Shown piece after piece: positions 19,150 to 27,888 of a stretch of 63,652 bases of DNA (within the stretch, counting starts at the first letter, position 1; every line of letters starts with the position of its first letter). This DNA comes from Planctomycetota bacterium (GTDB taxonomy: Bacteria; Planctomycetota; Phycisphaerae; WQYP01): assembly GCA_021800165.1 (NCBI GenBank), contig JAJYZF010000017.1, positions 1-63,652 on the forward strand. Reading direction: 5' to 3'. The position numbers were made by a program, and so were the translations under genes. The notes under the pieces are model-generated. The model did no database searches. It was not told the origin of the DNA and was given only the letters and a program-made list of their open reading frames with translations.

Positions 19150-19776
19150 TCAAGCCGTTCGTCGCCGCGTCAACAGCAGCAAGCCCCCCACTGCCAGCAG
19201 CGCCAGCGTGGCGGGCTCCGGTACCGGAGTCGGGGGTGGTGTGGGAACCGCGGGCCCATTGACCAGTGATCCACCGGCAAAGCTGGAAAAGCCATGGCCA
19301 AACGAGGTGGCTACCGCGCCACCGGCAGCGGAAAATCCGATAAGGTTCGCTGGACCGTAGCCAGCGTTGTTGGAATCGAGGAGTTCGGCGACATAAACCT
19401 GATTATCCCCGATGTTCTCTAGTTCACCTCCCACCACATCGGACCGGCCGACCGCACCTTCCCCGCCGCTTTGGGCGACAAAAACGTCTAGCGATTCCAA
19501 AGCCACATCCGAACCTAGCGGACTAACGCCATCGGCCTCCTGGGAGAAAGCGCTATTTCCAGAAAGCGTAAAACCAATGGGGGAACTATTTCCTCCGACC
19601 GAAAACATCTTGGCAGGGGTATTGCCGGATGCCGCCATATCTGCCGGGCCATTTTCCGAAAAATTCAGCACCGTCACCGTGTTGGCTTGGGCCTTGCCGA
19701 CCATGGTCACCAGCAGCAATCCTGCAACGCTCCAGTACCCCGCAGCGCTAAAAATGTTAAGTATATGATGCTTCAT
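19150..19776 (-). CDS. PEP-CTERM protein, member of a two-copy family (copy 1)
   Basis: Exported protein with a C-terminal PEP-CTERM sorting tail: VPEPATLALLAVGG, a hydrophobic helix and RRR. This tail is recognised by exosortase in other bacteria. ATG 19776 (MKHHILNIF) is preceded by GGGGG and opens a signal peptide ending near QANT. The mature domain begins NTVTVLNFSENGPADM and contains GGEGAVG, GGELENIGDNQVYVAELLDS. The same blocks occur in the protein at 29609-30229. The family is otherwise not recognised. It heads the unit with the TIGR01777 and ppk1 genes, and is divergent from kch. Confidence 0.85.
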   Translation of the reverse strand: MKHHILNIFSAAGYWSVAGLLLVTMVGKAQANTVTVLNFSENGPADMAASGNTPAKMFSVGGNSSPIGFTLSGNSAFSQEADGVSPLGSDVALESLDVFVAQSGGEGAVGRSDVVGGELENIGDNQVYVAELLDSNNAGYGPANLIGFSAAGGAVATSFGHGFSSFAGGSLVNGPAVPTPPPTPVPEPATLALLAVGGLLLLTRRRTA

Positions 19777-20131
19777 GGTGGCCCCCAAGGTCTGCTCAAG
19801 GCAAACCAAGAGTCAATCGCCGCGGATTTAACCCCACAGTTCGTGCGCCCGGCAACTCGCACGTTGTTGGAAGAGATGCCACTGCGTGGCCAGAATCTGG
19901 GCAAAACCTCACTTGCGCAGCCTCCTGCCGCAACTTAGTTTTACAATGCCCCTCTATCTACGTTGTAGGCGCGCCACCCATCAAAGGCAAGGTCGATCAT
20001 CAAAATGTCCGAAAATAGAGGCGTTGGCTCTGCGTGGCGACAGTTTGCGGATATGCTGCTGGAGCAATTTCCATACTTTCGCTACCATAGCCGAAGATGA
20101 CGCTGGTCTGACCAGTCACAGGAGTTTGCGG
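19777..20131. other. Divergent intergenic region between PEP-CTERM copy 1 and kch
   Basis: Should contain promoters for both flanking genes. A TACAAT hexamer lies near 19942 but no matching -35 is evident. An open frame runs through in the kch frame but has no coding features before 20132. Confidence 0.35.
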
Positions 20132-21370
20132 ATGGCGCAATTTCGCCCGGTCCTACACTTTCCATTCAGGCAACGTTTGGCGCGCCTTCTGGCTCAACTT
20201 CGGCAACGTTTTTTCTGGGACCATTGGTTTCCGCATATCGCCATCGCCGTAGCGGTAGCGGTCTTCGGACTGATTAATTTCCTTGATGGCTTGGCCCGTA
20301 TCGCCCCGAACTTTCCTGGTTTTATCAATCTTAAGCCGGTCCTTCATCTGGCGCAGATTCCCGCCTTCAAAGCTTTGGCTGGAATTCCCCAAGGCTTAGC
20401 CGGTGCCGTACTGATGGTCATGTCGATTGGCTTGGCCTTTCGGTCGCGCTTTGCCTGGGCGATTACGTTACTGCTGGCCGCGGCCACCCTGGCCCTCATC
20501 CTCCATCAGAGTGGTCTGCATTGGGGCGCTCTGGTAGCCTTTAATGGGCTGTTGCTGGTTGCCATCCTGGTTTTTCACCGCGCGTTTGCACATTCCAGCT
20601 TGGCCGCTGGGACACTCTTTGGTGTTGTCAGCGTCGTATTATTGCTTGGCTATGCGGTTTTTGGATCCTATATTCTGGGAGCCGGGTTTTCACCGCCCAT
20701 TACCAAACTGCCCACGGCCCTGTATTTCTCCGTGGTGACGCTATCCACCGTGGGCTATGGAGATATTGTTCCGAAAAGTTTTGATGCCCGGATGTTTGTG
20801 GTTTCCATCATTATTTTAGGAATCACCGTCTTTGCTACTTCCATTTCCGCCGTCATTGTACCGCTGGTCAACGGACGGATGCAGCGGCTGCTTGCAGGAG
20901 AAAAGAAACGTATGAAACAAAACCATTACATTATCACCGGCGATAACGCTTTGGCGCATAACACCTATCGCCAACTCAAGACCCGCCATTTGCCTGTGCT
21001 GGTGCTGTTGGCCGCGCCACCCACCACCCCCTGGGTGGAGGCCGACGATTTAATGATCGGTGATGCTTCAGATCTGGAAACGCTGCGCAAGGCGGGTGGT
21101 GCCGACGCCTTGGCCATTTTGGCTTTGCGCGCCGACGACAGTGAAAATGCTTTTATCGTGCTGGCCGCCAAAGAAATTGGAGGCAAAGCCCGTACCGTCG
21201 CGGCGGTGAAAAACAGTAAAAACCTGGCCCGCGTACGCCGCGTGGGACCGGACCTGGTCATCGCACCGGATATTCTCGGCGGGGAAGTACTCGCCATGGC
21301 CTTAAACGGCGAAACCATGAACAGTGAAAATATTCTACGGAATATATTTCAAAACGACGGCAAGTCCTGA
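20132..21370 (+). CDS. kch: Kch-type potassium channel with RCK domain
   Basis: Inner-membrane K+ channel like E. coli Kch. ATG 20132 has AGGAG eight bases upstream; the frame is open earlier but without family features. The 412-residue protein has about six membrane helices, the selectivity filter TVGYGD (206-211), and a cytosolic RCK/TrkA-N domain from about residue 264 (HYIITGDNALAHNTYRQL, then DASDLETLRKAGGADALAILAL and SKNLARVRRVGPDLVIAP). Blocks such as AFAHSSLAAGTLFG and ITVFATSISAVIVPLV align with E. coli Kch. A Met at residue 261, at the membrane/RCK boundary, has its own AGGAG and may be a second start. pabB follows 27 bases later. Confidence 0.92.
   Translation: MAQFRPVLHFPFRQRLARLLAQLRQRFFWDHWFPHIAIAVAVAVFGLINFLDGLARIAPNFPGFINLKPVLHLAQIPAFKALAGIPQGLAGAVLMVMSIGLAFRSRFAWAITLLLAAATLALILHQSGLHWGALVAFNGLLLVAILVFHRAFAHSSLAAGTLFGVVSVVLLLGYAVFGSYILGAGFSPPITKLPTALYFSVVTLSTVGYGDIVPKSFDARMFVVSIIILGITVFATSISAVIVPLVNGRMQRLLAGEKKRMKQNHYIITGDNALAHNTYRQLKTRHLPVLVLLAAPPTTPWVEADDLMIGDASDLETLRKAGGADALAILALRADDSENAFIVLAAKEIGGKARTVAAVKNSKNLARVRRVGPDLVIAPDILGGEVLAMALNGETMNSENILRNIFQNDGKS
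20896..20914 (+). promoter_or_regulatory. Internal ribosome site and ATG inside kch
   Basis: AGGAG at 20896-20900 is followed after 11 bases by an in-frame ATG (20912), codon 261 of kch. Starting here would give a free soluble RCK domain. An internal start at the equivalent position is established for the archaeal channel MthK; its use here is inference. Confidence 0.5.
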
Positions 21371-21397
21371 GGTGGCCGACGCTGGAAGCTGGGAAAG

Positions 21398-22837
21398 ATG
21401 ATCAATTTCAACTTCAGATGTTGCCGGCCCAACCCACCCTATCAACAACCCATTGAGCTTTTAAGCACGCTTTCTGGCATCCGCGGCGACTTGGCCGCAT
21501 TGCAGTTTGGTGCCTCCCCGGACGAAGTAGTCATTGCCTACCAACCGATTCTCACCTGGACCCTTTACCGTGCGGCCCGTGGCACCTTGGAATCTGAATT
21601 ACTGGCTGGGCCTGGAATCCTGTCACCCGGATCCTCAGCAGTTAAAGCCGAGGTGTCGATTGCCTCGGCATTGGATCAATGGCAAGCGTTGCTTGATGAT
21701 GTCAGCCTGCATTGTGACGCGCCGGAGATGATGCCGCCGCGCTGGATAGGATTCATCAGCTACTCTGCCGGAGAACTTTTGGAAGCGGCCACCGCCCCAG
21801 CGAGCACAGTTGGCCATTGGCCATTGATGCGGTGGCAGTTGTTCGGCCGATACTACGTCTTTAATTCCACTGCGCAGTGCTGGACGCTTTGCGCTCTGGA
21901 TCATGCCCGAGATCCCGGAGCCACCCAGGCCATGGCGTGCATGGAGGAAACTCTACAGGTTACTGGAAACCCGCCGGTTGTCCATCCACCAAAGCAACAC
22001 GCGTCCGTGCTGATGGTACCGCAGCAGGACCGTCTCGCCGACGACATCGCCGCGGTCCAACGATACATTGCCGCTGGGGATATCTATCAGGCCAATCTTG
22101 CGGTGCCTTGGATGGTCAGCACATCCGAAGCACCGGTGGCCATTTATCAGCGACTGAGCCAGTATACCGGGGCACCCTACAGCGCCTTTTTGCGTTTCGC
22201 CAACCACCATGTCATTTGCGCTTCGCCGGAGCTATTTTTACTGCGTGCGAACCGGCGCATACGCACGGAGCCTATCAAAGGTACACGTTTGCGCTTCAGC
22301 CACAATCCGGTAGCCGATCAAGCCCAGTGTCGGGAACTGTTGCACAGCGCTAAGGATCAGGCGGAACTGCATATGATCACCGATTTGCTGCGTAATGATT
22401 TGGGCAAGATATGCGAATATGGCTCGGTACAAGTGAAGGAACCGCGCCGCCTGATGGCTCATTCCACCGTTTGGCACACCAACTCAACCGTGGTCGGTAC
22501 ACTGCGCGAGCCTAAAAGTGGATCGGGGTGGGCATCCATTATCAAGGCGATGTGCCCCGGCGGATCGATCACCGGAGCACCCAAAATTAGAGCCATGCAG
22601 ATCATCGCGGCCCTGGAGCGATTGCCGCGTGATCTTTATTGCGGCAATATCGGCTGGATCAACGGCACACACGGCGCGCTGAATATCGCTATTCGCAGCA
22701 TTTTTATGCAAGGCACCTACGCTACCGTCTATGCCGGAGCTGGAATCGTCGCCGATAGCATTCCATCTGAAGAAACGCGAGAAATGACGGCCAAGGCCCG
22801 AGCACCTTTGGCCGCCCTCGGGGTAACCATCGAGTGA
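21398..22837 (+). CDS. pabB: Aminodeoxychorismate synthase component I (PabB-like)
   Basis: Converts chorismate and ammonia (from the PabA glutaminase) to 4-amino-4-deoxychorismate for folate synthesis. The choice of PabB over anthranilate synthase TrpE rests on PIKGT (residues 292-296): the Lys marks ADC synthases whereas TrpE has PIAGT. Other blocks are GDIYQANL (227-234), ASPELF, DLLRNDLGKIC and PGGSITGAPKIRAM. At 479 residues it lacks a fused glutaminase or lyase domain, and no pabA or pabC is adjacent. aroC and trpC elsewhere in the window belong to the same chorismate-centred metabolism. Confidence 0.9.
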   Translation: MINFNFRCCRPNPPYQQPIELLSTLSGIRGDLAALQFGASPDEVVIAYQPILTWTLYRAARGTLESELLAGPGILSPGSSAVKAEVSIASALDQWQALLDDVSLHCDAPEMMPPRWIGFISYSAGELLEAATAPASTVGHWPLMRWQLFGRYYVFNSTAQCWTLCALDHARDPGATQAMACMEETLQVTGNPPVVHPPKQHASVLMVPQQDRLADDIAAVQRYIAAGDIYQANLAVPWMVSTSEAPVAIYQRLSQYTGAPYSAFLRFANHHVICASPELFLLRANRRIRTEPIKGTRLRFSHNPVADQAQCRELLHSAKDQAELHMITDLLRNDLGKICEYGSVQVKEPRRLMAHSTVWHTNSTVVGTLREPKSGSGWASIIKAMCPGGSITGAPKIRAMQIIAALERLPRDLYCGNIGWINGTHGALNIAIRSIFMQGTYATVYAGAGIVADSIPSEETREMTAKARAPLAALGVTIE

Positions 22838-22900
22838 CCAACTGACGGCTGGTTTTGCCGCCGCGGAAGCTTTCACCAACGCCAAAATCACGCCCTTAGC

Positions 22901-23072
22901 TCGACTTTTGCCATTTTTCAGAGGCGTAAATGGTCGAATCCTCTGGAATTCGCGATTGCAGGGCGAGTTTTTGCACATCCCGTGTTTTGTACGGGTGTGC
23001 AGAAATTTCGGGCCATCTTCAAAGGCCTGTGCAATCACGCCTTGGGGTTCCTCCGAAATCGGCAAAAGTCGA
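22901..23072. repeat. 172-bp stretch bounded by perfect 12-bp inverted repeats
   Basis: TCGACTTTTGCC at 22901-22912 recurs inverted at 23061-23072, just inside the stop of the phosphatase gene. Weaker similarity continues inward for about ten bases. Between them are two stem-loops, at about 22919-22945 (CAGAGG...CCTCTG) and 22972-23001. It may be a small non-autonomous element or simply a structured convergent terminator region; no target-site duplication is evident. Confidence 0.35.
22972..23001. terminator. Stem-loop between convergent pabB and phosphatase genes
   Basis: TGCACATCCCGT (22972-22983) pairs with ACGGGTGTGCA (22991-23001) with one bulged base and a seven-base loop. Neither side has a long T-tract, so it is a structured 3' end rather than a textbook intrinsic terminator. 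Confidence 0.45.
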
Positions 23073-23074
23073 CC

Positions 23075-24928
23075 TTAGAGAACTTTAATGGCAACCATGG
23101 TGGTGTCATCGTAACGTCGGCTCAGTCCAACGAAACGACGATTTTCCCACAGCATCTGCCGACATATCTGGTCGGCGGGAAGTGCGGCATGCTGTAACAG
23201 GGCCGTTCGCATGCGCTGTTTGCCAAACTTTTCACCCGAAAACGCCATGGCATCGGTAACACCATCGGTATAAATCCAAAGCAGGTCGCCGCTCTCCAAT
23301 TGCACCACTTCTTTTTCATAATGCTCCTGTGGGTTTACCCCCAGCACCATGCCGCCCGTGCGCAATTCGCGGAATTCTCCGTTACGCAGCAGCAGAGGAA
23401 TATCGTGGCCGGCATTGCAGTAGGTCAGCCGCTTTTTGTCGCAATCAATAGTGCCGTACCACGCGGTAACAAACTCGTTGCTGCGGGAATCACTGGCGAC
23501 GGAGCGATTCACCCGAGCCATGATTTCGTCGAGATCATAAACGTCACCGGCGTAGGCCCGGAAGGCCGCGCGGACGGAGGCCATCAAAAGCGAAGCGGGC
23601 AATCCTTTTCCCGCCACGTCGGCCACCGCAATGCCGATGGACCGCGCACCGAAAAGCAGGAAGTCGTAAAAATCACCGCCCAGTTCAAAACAGGGCACGT
23701 ACAATGCTCCAATATCAAAACCGGCGATCACCGGCGGATGCGCGGGAATCATGCGGCGCTGCACATCCGCGGCAATCTGAACCTGCCGCTCCAGGCGCTC
23801 TTTCTCAAAAGATTCTTCCTGCAGGCGGGCGTTTTCAATGGCGACCGCCGCCTGACTGGCGATGGATTGCAGCAGCTTTTGCTCAAAATCCGAGAACTCC
23901 TTGCGCAGGGCGGTGTAAACACGTAACACGCCGATGGGACGATCTTTATAGATCAAGGCCGTAGACAAAACCGAAGCGATACCCTCGCGGGAGGCATCTT
24001 CCGGGTAAGCCACGCGCGAATCCGCGGCCATATCGGCCACGTACACCACCGCCCCCGTCAAAGCCTCCCGATCCACGGCGCTTTTATCCAGAAGGATGGG
24101 GCCTTTTTGTAAATATGCGTCCGAAAGATTGCACACACTTTTAATACGTAATTCATTATTATGGTCATCTAAAAGCCGCAATGACGCGGCTTTAACCCCC
24201 ATGGCTTCCACCACGCTGGAGGTAACCCGATCCAGTGTTTGCTGCAGGCCCCGGGTTCCCGTAAGCATGGTGGAGATGCTAAAAAGCGTGGAAATTTCCA
24301 GGAGACGCCGCCGAATAAGAATCTCCTGCTGGCACAACCGCGACAAGGCATCGGCCAGCAGATGCAAAAATTGCACGCTCGCCGTACGCCGCCGGACGCT
24401 ATCCTGATTGATTGTTTCCACCAACACGCGCACCTGGGCTGCGGGTATGTTGAGTTTTTCGGAAAGCTCCTTGACCATGGCGGCGCGCATCGGTGCGGCT
24501 TTGGCCGGTTCGATGACAATTGACCCGAGACGCACATCGCCGACGATGATCGGGGCGGAAAACGGCTGATCGAGATCCGAATCTCCCTTTTGGTACCGGG
24601 CAGCGGCAATAGCGGCGGATCTGGTTTCAAAGCGTTGGCTGATGGTGGTTTGCGTGAGAGGTTGCCCACCCGGATCCAAGATGGTGGCCTTGACCTGCGC
24701 CACCGAAGCCAGAGAATCTTGAATGTCCTGAAGCGTGGTTGAATCGATATAGTCCGTGAGCTTAGCTTGCGGTCCTATGGCCCCGGAACCCGCTGATCGA
24801 AGGCCACCGCCGGGTAACCGCATCGACTCCGATGTCTGGGCTGGACCCTCCGCCGCGTTCATCTGTACTGAGGAATTTACCACTTCTACCACTTCCACGT
24901 CTATCGCGCATAACAAAGCTATGCGCAA
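23075..24928 (-). CDS. SpoIIE/PP2C-type phosphatase with PocR-like and GAF sensor domains
   Basis: Signal-transduction Ser/Thr phosphatase, probably acting on an anti-sigma-factor antagonist or similar regulator (inference). Order: a low-complexity start; a PocR-like sensor region (about 57-205, beginning LTDYIDSTTLQDIQDSL); a GAF domain (about 212-372, ending AIENARLQEES); a short coiled coil; and a SpoIIE phosphatase domain (about 395-617). Metal-binding blocks are GGDFYDF (417-423), DVAGKGLPAS (437-446), CNAGHD, TDGVTDA and DDTTMVAIKV. No membrane helix is seen. The start is TTG 24928, backed by GAGGAGGTG; this ribosome site can pair with an upstream ACCTCC. It follows the TPR protein gene by 73 bases in the same direction. 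Confidence 0.88.
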   Translation of the reverse strand: MRIALLCAIDVEVVEVVNSSVQMNAAEGPAQTSESMRLPGGGLRSAGSGAIGPQAKLTDYIDSTTLQDIQDSLASVAQVKATILDPGGQPLTQTTISQRFETRSAAIAAARYQKGDSDLDQPFSAPIIVGDVRLGSIVIEPAKAAPMRAAMVKELSEKLNIPAAQVRVLVETINQDSVRRRTASVQFLHLLADALSRLCQQEILIRRRLLEISTLFSISTMLTGTRGLQQTLDRVTSSVVEAMGVKAASLRLLDDHNNELRIKSVCNLSDAYLQKGPILLDKSAVDREALTGAVVYVADMAADSRVAYPEDASREGIASVLSTALIYKDRPIGVLRVYTALRKEFSDFEQKLLQSIASQAAVAIENARLQEESFEKERLERQVQIAADVQRRMIPAHPPVIAGFDIGALYVPCFELGGDFYDFLLFGARSIGIAVADVAGKGLPASLLMASVRAAFRAYAGDVYDLDEIMARVNRSVASDSRSNEFVTAWYGTIDCDKKRLTYCNAGHDIPLLLRNGEFRELRTGGMVLGVNPQEHYEKEVVQLESGDLLWIYTDGVTDAMAFSGEKFGKQRMRTALLQHAALPADQICRQMLWENRRFVGLSRRYDDTTMVAIKVL

Positions 24929-24955
24929 TTCAGATTTCCCACCTCCTCTGGAGGT
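24906..24955 (-). promoter_or_regulatory. Ribosome-site hairpins at the phosphatase start
   Basis: In the leftward mRNA, ACCTCC (24955-24950, minus strand) can pair with GGAGGT (24946-24941) across a three-base loop and so mask the strong Shine-Dalgarno sequence. A second hairpin, GCGCATA-7-TATGCGC (24906-24926), covers the first codons after the TTG. Together they suggest control of translation initiation. Confidence 0.45.
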
Positions 24956-25001
24956 CTTTCATTGGGCCGTACCGCACCATCAAGGGACGGCAGTTCCAGC
25001 A

Positions 25002-26753
25002 CTACGGCTGCGGCGTCTTGGCCGGGGCCGCGACCGGGTTTTCCAGCCACGCCTTGCGCAATATCCGCGGCCATATACTCCGCGGTTGAAACTCGACCCA
25101 CTGGGTCAGGGTGTGTCGCAATTGCCTGCGATAACCAAGCTGATAATCCACATAGGTCAGCAGCATAGCGGCGGCCGGGTTATCGCGTTTAACCAGTGTT
25201 TTTAATTCACGCCTTGCTGCCCGTAGCGAAGCCGCCGGAAGCAATTTTTTGAGGTTGTATCGTACGGCGGTCAAGGCGGGATTGCGATTAAAAACAAATT
25301 GCAGATTGTAAGCGGCACTGCCGTAAAGCCCAGCAGCGATTTCCGCATGAGCCTGACCAATAATGGCCAGTGGATTGCCGGGCCTCATCGCTAAAGCCCC
25401 CTGAAAAGCCTGGATAGCCTGCATAAACTTCCCGCCGTCGATGAGCTTTTGCCCATAGGCCATACTTCGGTCAAATCGATCGGTCATATTTCCAGCCAGC
25501 GCTTGCAGGGGCATTAGCTTACGACCAGCCTGCAGTTCCGTACCAAGCTTCTTGGGAATTGCTACCGCGTTGGCACGATTCCAGAGTTGGTGCGCTGTGG
25601 TCGCCTTTTTACCGTGCTGCCGGGTCAAACCGGCTACCACGTGTGCCGATGGATTCATAATGGGCAGGCCGGTGATCGGGTCGATGGTTACCATACGCTT
25701 GGCGGTGGCACTTTGCGGTTCCAGATTGGTGAGTGTCATCGCCGGTTGCCCGGGTAGTCCTGGGGCGACAATGTTAATCTTTTCTCCCGTCTGCAATTCT
25801 TGCAGTAGATTTTGATAAACGTCGCCGACGCCTCCCGGGCTCACTTGGGCATTTTCTTTGGTCCCCAGTGGCTTGCCGATCTGCGTCGCTTTAACCACGC
25901 CACTTAAGGGCGTGGTACCCACAGCGGATCCGCCAGCCCGCCGGGTTTGCTCCTTCTGGCTTTCCCGCCCCGGTACCAGGGCCGGGCCATTATTGGGATT
26001 TTGGTTGACCGCGCCGGTCAAGCGTGCGTATCCCGCCTGCTGTTGAACGGGAATTTCACGCAATCCAAAAAGGGAATTGACGTTGCTGCCGGTTGGTGCA
26101 ATCAGGCCATTTTGCGCCAAGCCAATGGTCCGTGGGGAAATTGGGGATGCCGGATTACCGTAGATCGATGCGAACGGACTTGCCGGTCCCACCGGTACCG
26201 GTCCATTGTAGAGGGCTGAATTCTGCCCCAATCCATTTTGGCCGGTCATGCCCAGCGACGAAGGCGAATAAACGCCATTGATGGTGGCGTTAATGCGTGA
26301 GCCGGAACCGGTGACATTACCCACATTGGAATAATTATTCATTGGCAGTGCGCCGGGAGGCGAGCTATAGCTGGGCGGAGCGCTGGTAACAATAGGAATT
26401 CGCGCATAGGTGACGCCTCCGCCGGGCAAGGTAATCGGTACGGTCTGATAACTGGTATGGGCCGTGGGGTTGATGTTATTCATATATTGGTTGCCGTTAA
26501 AAGGCACATAGCCTGGGATGGTGGCATTGCTGCCGCCACTGCCTACCTGGTTATTGGCATCCAATGCCTGGCCATTTTGCACCTGTACTTGCCCGTGTAC
26601 GGCGGCCAAAGCCAAGGTACCAGCGGCAATATAGATGAGCGCCGCCAACCGTCTGCCGGACCCCCGTCGCGTCAGATTTCGCCATCGGCCGATAATATCA
26701 ATCTTATTCCAACCCTTATCAAGGATATCGGTGATTTCGCTTAGCTGTTTCAT
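25002..26753 (-). CDS. TPR-containing protein with long Gly/Asn/Pro-rich N-terminal region
   Basis: No precise family recognised. A hydrophobic segment at residues 34-52 (AALIYIAAGTLALAAVHG) suggests a signal peptide or anchor after an unusually long basic N-terminus. Residues about 55-330 are low-complexity and rich in Gly, Asn, Pro and Ser. Residues about 425-545 contain TPR-like helical pairs (YGQKLIDGGKFMQAIQAFQG, AIIGQAHAEIAAGLYGSAAYN), a protein-interaction fold. The start at 26753 has AGGTG five bases upstream. It lies upstream of the PP2C phosphatase in the same direction and may belong to the same signalling unit. Confidence 0.72.
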   Translation of the reverse strand: MKQLSEITDILDKGWNKIDIIGRWRNLTRRGSGRRLAALIYIAAGTLALAAVHGQVQVQNGQALDANNQVGSGGSNATIPGYVPFNGNQYMNNINPTAHTSYQTVPITLPGGGVTYARIPIVTSAPPSYSSPPGALPMNNYSNVGNVTGSGSRINATINGVYSPSSLGMTGQNGLGQNSALYNGPVPVGPASPFASIYGNPASPISPRTIGLAQNGLIAPTGSNVNSLFGLREIPVQQQAGYARLTGAVNQNPNNGPALVPGRESQKEQTRRAGGSAVGTTPLSGVVKATQIGKPLGTKENAQVSPGGVGDVYQNLLQELQTGEKINIVAPGLPGQPAMTLTNLEPQSATAKRMVTIDPITGLPIMNPSAHVVAGLTRQHGKKATTAHQLWNRANAVAIPKKLGTELQAGRKLMPLQALAGNMTDRFDRSMAYGQKLIDGGKFMQAIQAFQGALAMRPGNPLAIIGQAHAEIAAGLYGSAAYNLQFVFNRNPALTAVRYNLKKLLPAASLRAARRELKTLVKRDNPAAAMLLTYVDYQLGYRRQLRHTLTQWVEFQPRSIWPRILRKAWLENPVAAPAKTPQP

Positions 26754-26937
26754 AAAACACCTACTTTTTCATGGCTGTGCACAACCAACGTCGGCCAGCC
26801 ACCACACCTGTATTATACCGTCCGGCCGGCCTAAAAGCGCCACCGAAAACCAAACGCGGCCGGCATGGTCGCTGGATTTGGCCGGGACGCCGTCTATATC
26901 ATCGCCCAAAGGGATGGGGCTGATGGCATTTTTTTGA

Positions 26938-27609
26938 TCATGTGGTTTGCACAAAAAACTTTTCGGCTACCGCAAAACTGAGGGTCAACGCCTGTTTTTC
27001 TCCGGATTTTATCACCATCACTTCCACTGTTTGGGCCTGGTGATTGCGACTGGCTACACTGATCTCGGCACCAGGCAACAATCCGCAGACATTCACATAC
27101 TGCAAGAATTCAGCGCTTTGATCAAGAATGCGGGCAATCCTGGTTGGCGAGTCCAGCGGACAGTCCAGCACGGTGCAACAATCCTGTCTGCGAACTACCC
27201 CACCGGCAGTAGGGATCGGATCTCCATGCGGATCAAACGCGGGATGGTGCAATATCTCGTCAATTCTCGCCAGCAGACGATCCGATACCACATGCTCCAG
27301 CTCCTCTGCTTCCGCGTGTACTTCGGACCAATCGAGCCCCAGCACCTTGACCAGCAGCAGTTCAATGAGCCGATGCCGTCGCAACACGTGCAGCGCCAAC
27401 TGCTCTCCGGCCGGAGTTAAACGCACTCCGGCACGCGGTTCGTATTCCACCAGATGCGCATCGGAAATTGCGCGTACCATGGAAGTGGCGGTGCCCGGGG
27501 TTACGCCCACAGCCATTGACAGTTTTCCCATGGTCAGCCATTGGGTTTCATCGGCCGGCCGGGAGAGATAAATTTGTTTGAGATAATTTTCAATGGTCCG
27601 GCTTGCCAC
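26938..27609 (-). CDS. DtxR/MntR-family metal-dependent transcriptional repressor
   Basis: Metalloregulator with an N-terminal winged helix (IENYLKQIYLSRP...MGKLSMAVGVTPGTATSMVRAI, wing ...YEPRAGVRLTPAG), a metal-binding dimerisation domain (RHRLIELLLVKVLGLDWSEVH, EELEHVVSDRLLARID, HPAFDPHGDPIP) and a C-terminal FeoA/SH3-like domain. The family senses Mn2+ or Fe2+. GTG 27609 is chosen because AAAGG lies seven bases upstream and it gives a normal N-terminus; TTG 27627 has no ribosome site. It is transcribed away from an Nramp-type transporter gene, the usual arrangement for a metal-uptake repressor and its target, with a 29-base near-palindrome between them. Confidence 0.9.
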   Translation of the reverse strand: MASRTIENYLKQIYLSRPADETQWLTMGKLSMAVGVTPGTATSMVRAISDAHLVEYEPRAGVRLTPAGEQLALHVLRRHRLIELLLVKVLGLDWSEVHAEAEELEHVVSDRLLARIDEILHHPAFDPHGDPIPTAGGVVRRQDCCTVLDCPLDSPTRIARILDQSAEFLQYVNVCGLLPGAEISVASRNHQAQTVEVMVIKSGEKQALTLSFAVAEKFFVQTT

Positions 27610-27681
27610 TGGATCGCCTTTCTTCAAATCGCATAGCTATACAGAATAGGGGTCCAAAAAAACGCAACATCTGCATTATGA

Positions 27682-27710
27682 GCTTGCACAAAAAACAATT
27701 TTGGGCAAGC
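27682..27710. promoter_or_regulatory. Probable operator of the DtxR/MntR-like repressor
   Basis: GCTTGCACAAAA (27682-27693), AACAA, TTTTGGGCAAGC (27699-27710): two 12-base arms that match in 11 positions when inverted. It lies between the divergent repressor and Nramp genes, about 70 bases before the repressor start. A lone TGCAAGC half-site recurs near 27743-27749. Binding by the repressor is inference. Confidence 0.6.
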
Positions 27711-27888
27711 AAAGTTAATTGTGCCATAGATCAAAGACAGTTGCAAGCACACCCATAACCGACTATATTAGCCATCAAACCAGCGGATGCGGAAAATTCG
27801 AACCAACAATCCCGCGTCTGCACGAGCGTGCAAACGTCGGCGCTGGCCCGACTTAAAGCCGCAAGTCACCAACAGGAGCATTCCAACG

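Noticed and set aside
27791..27830. GGTTCGAAT on the minus strand, resembling a tRNA T-loop
   Set aside because: The flanking bases cannot form a T stem and no acceptor or anticodon arm is present.
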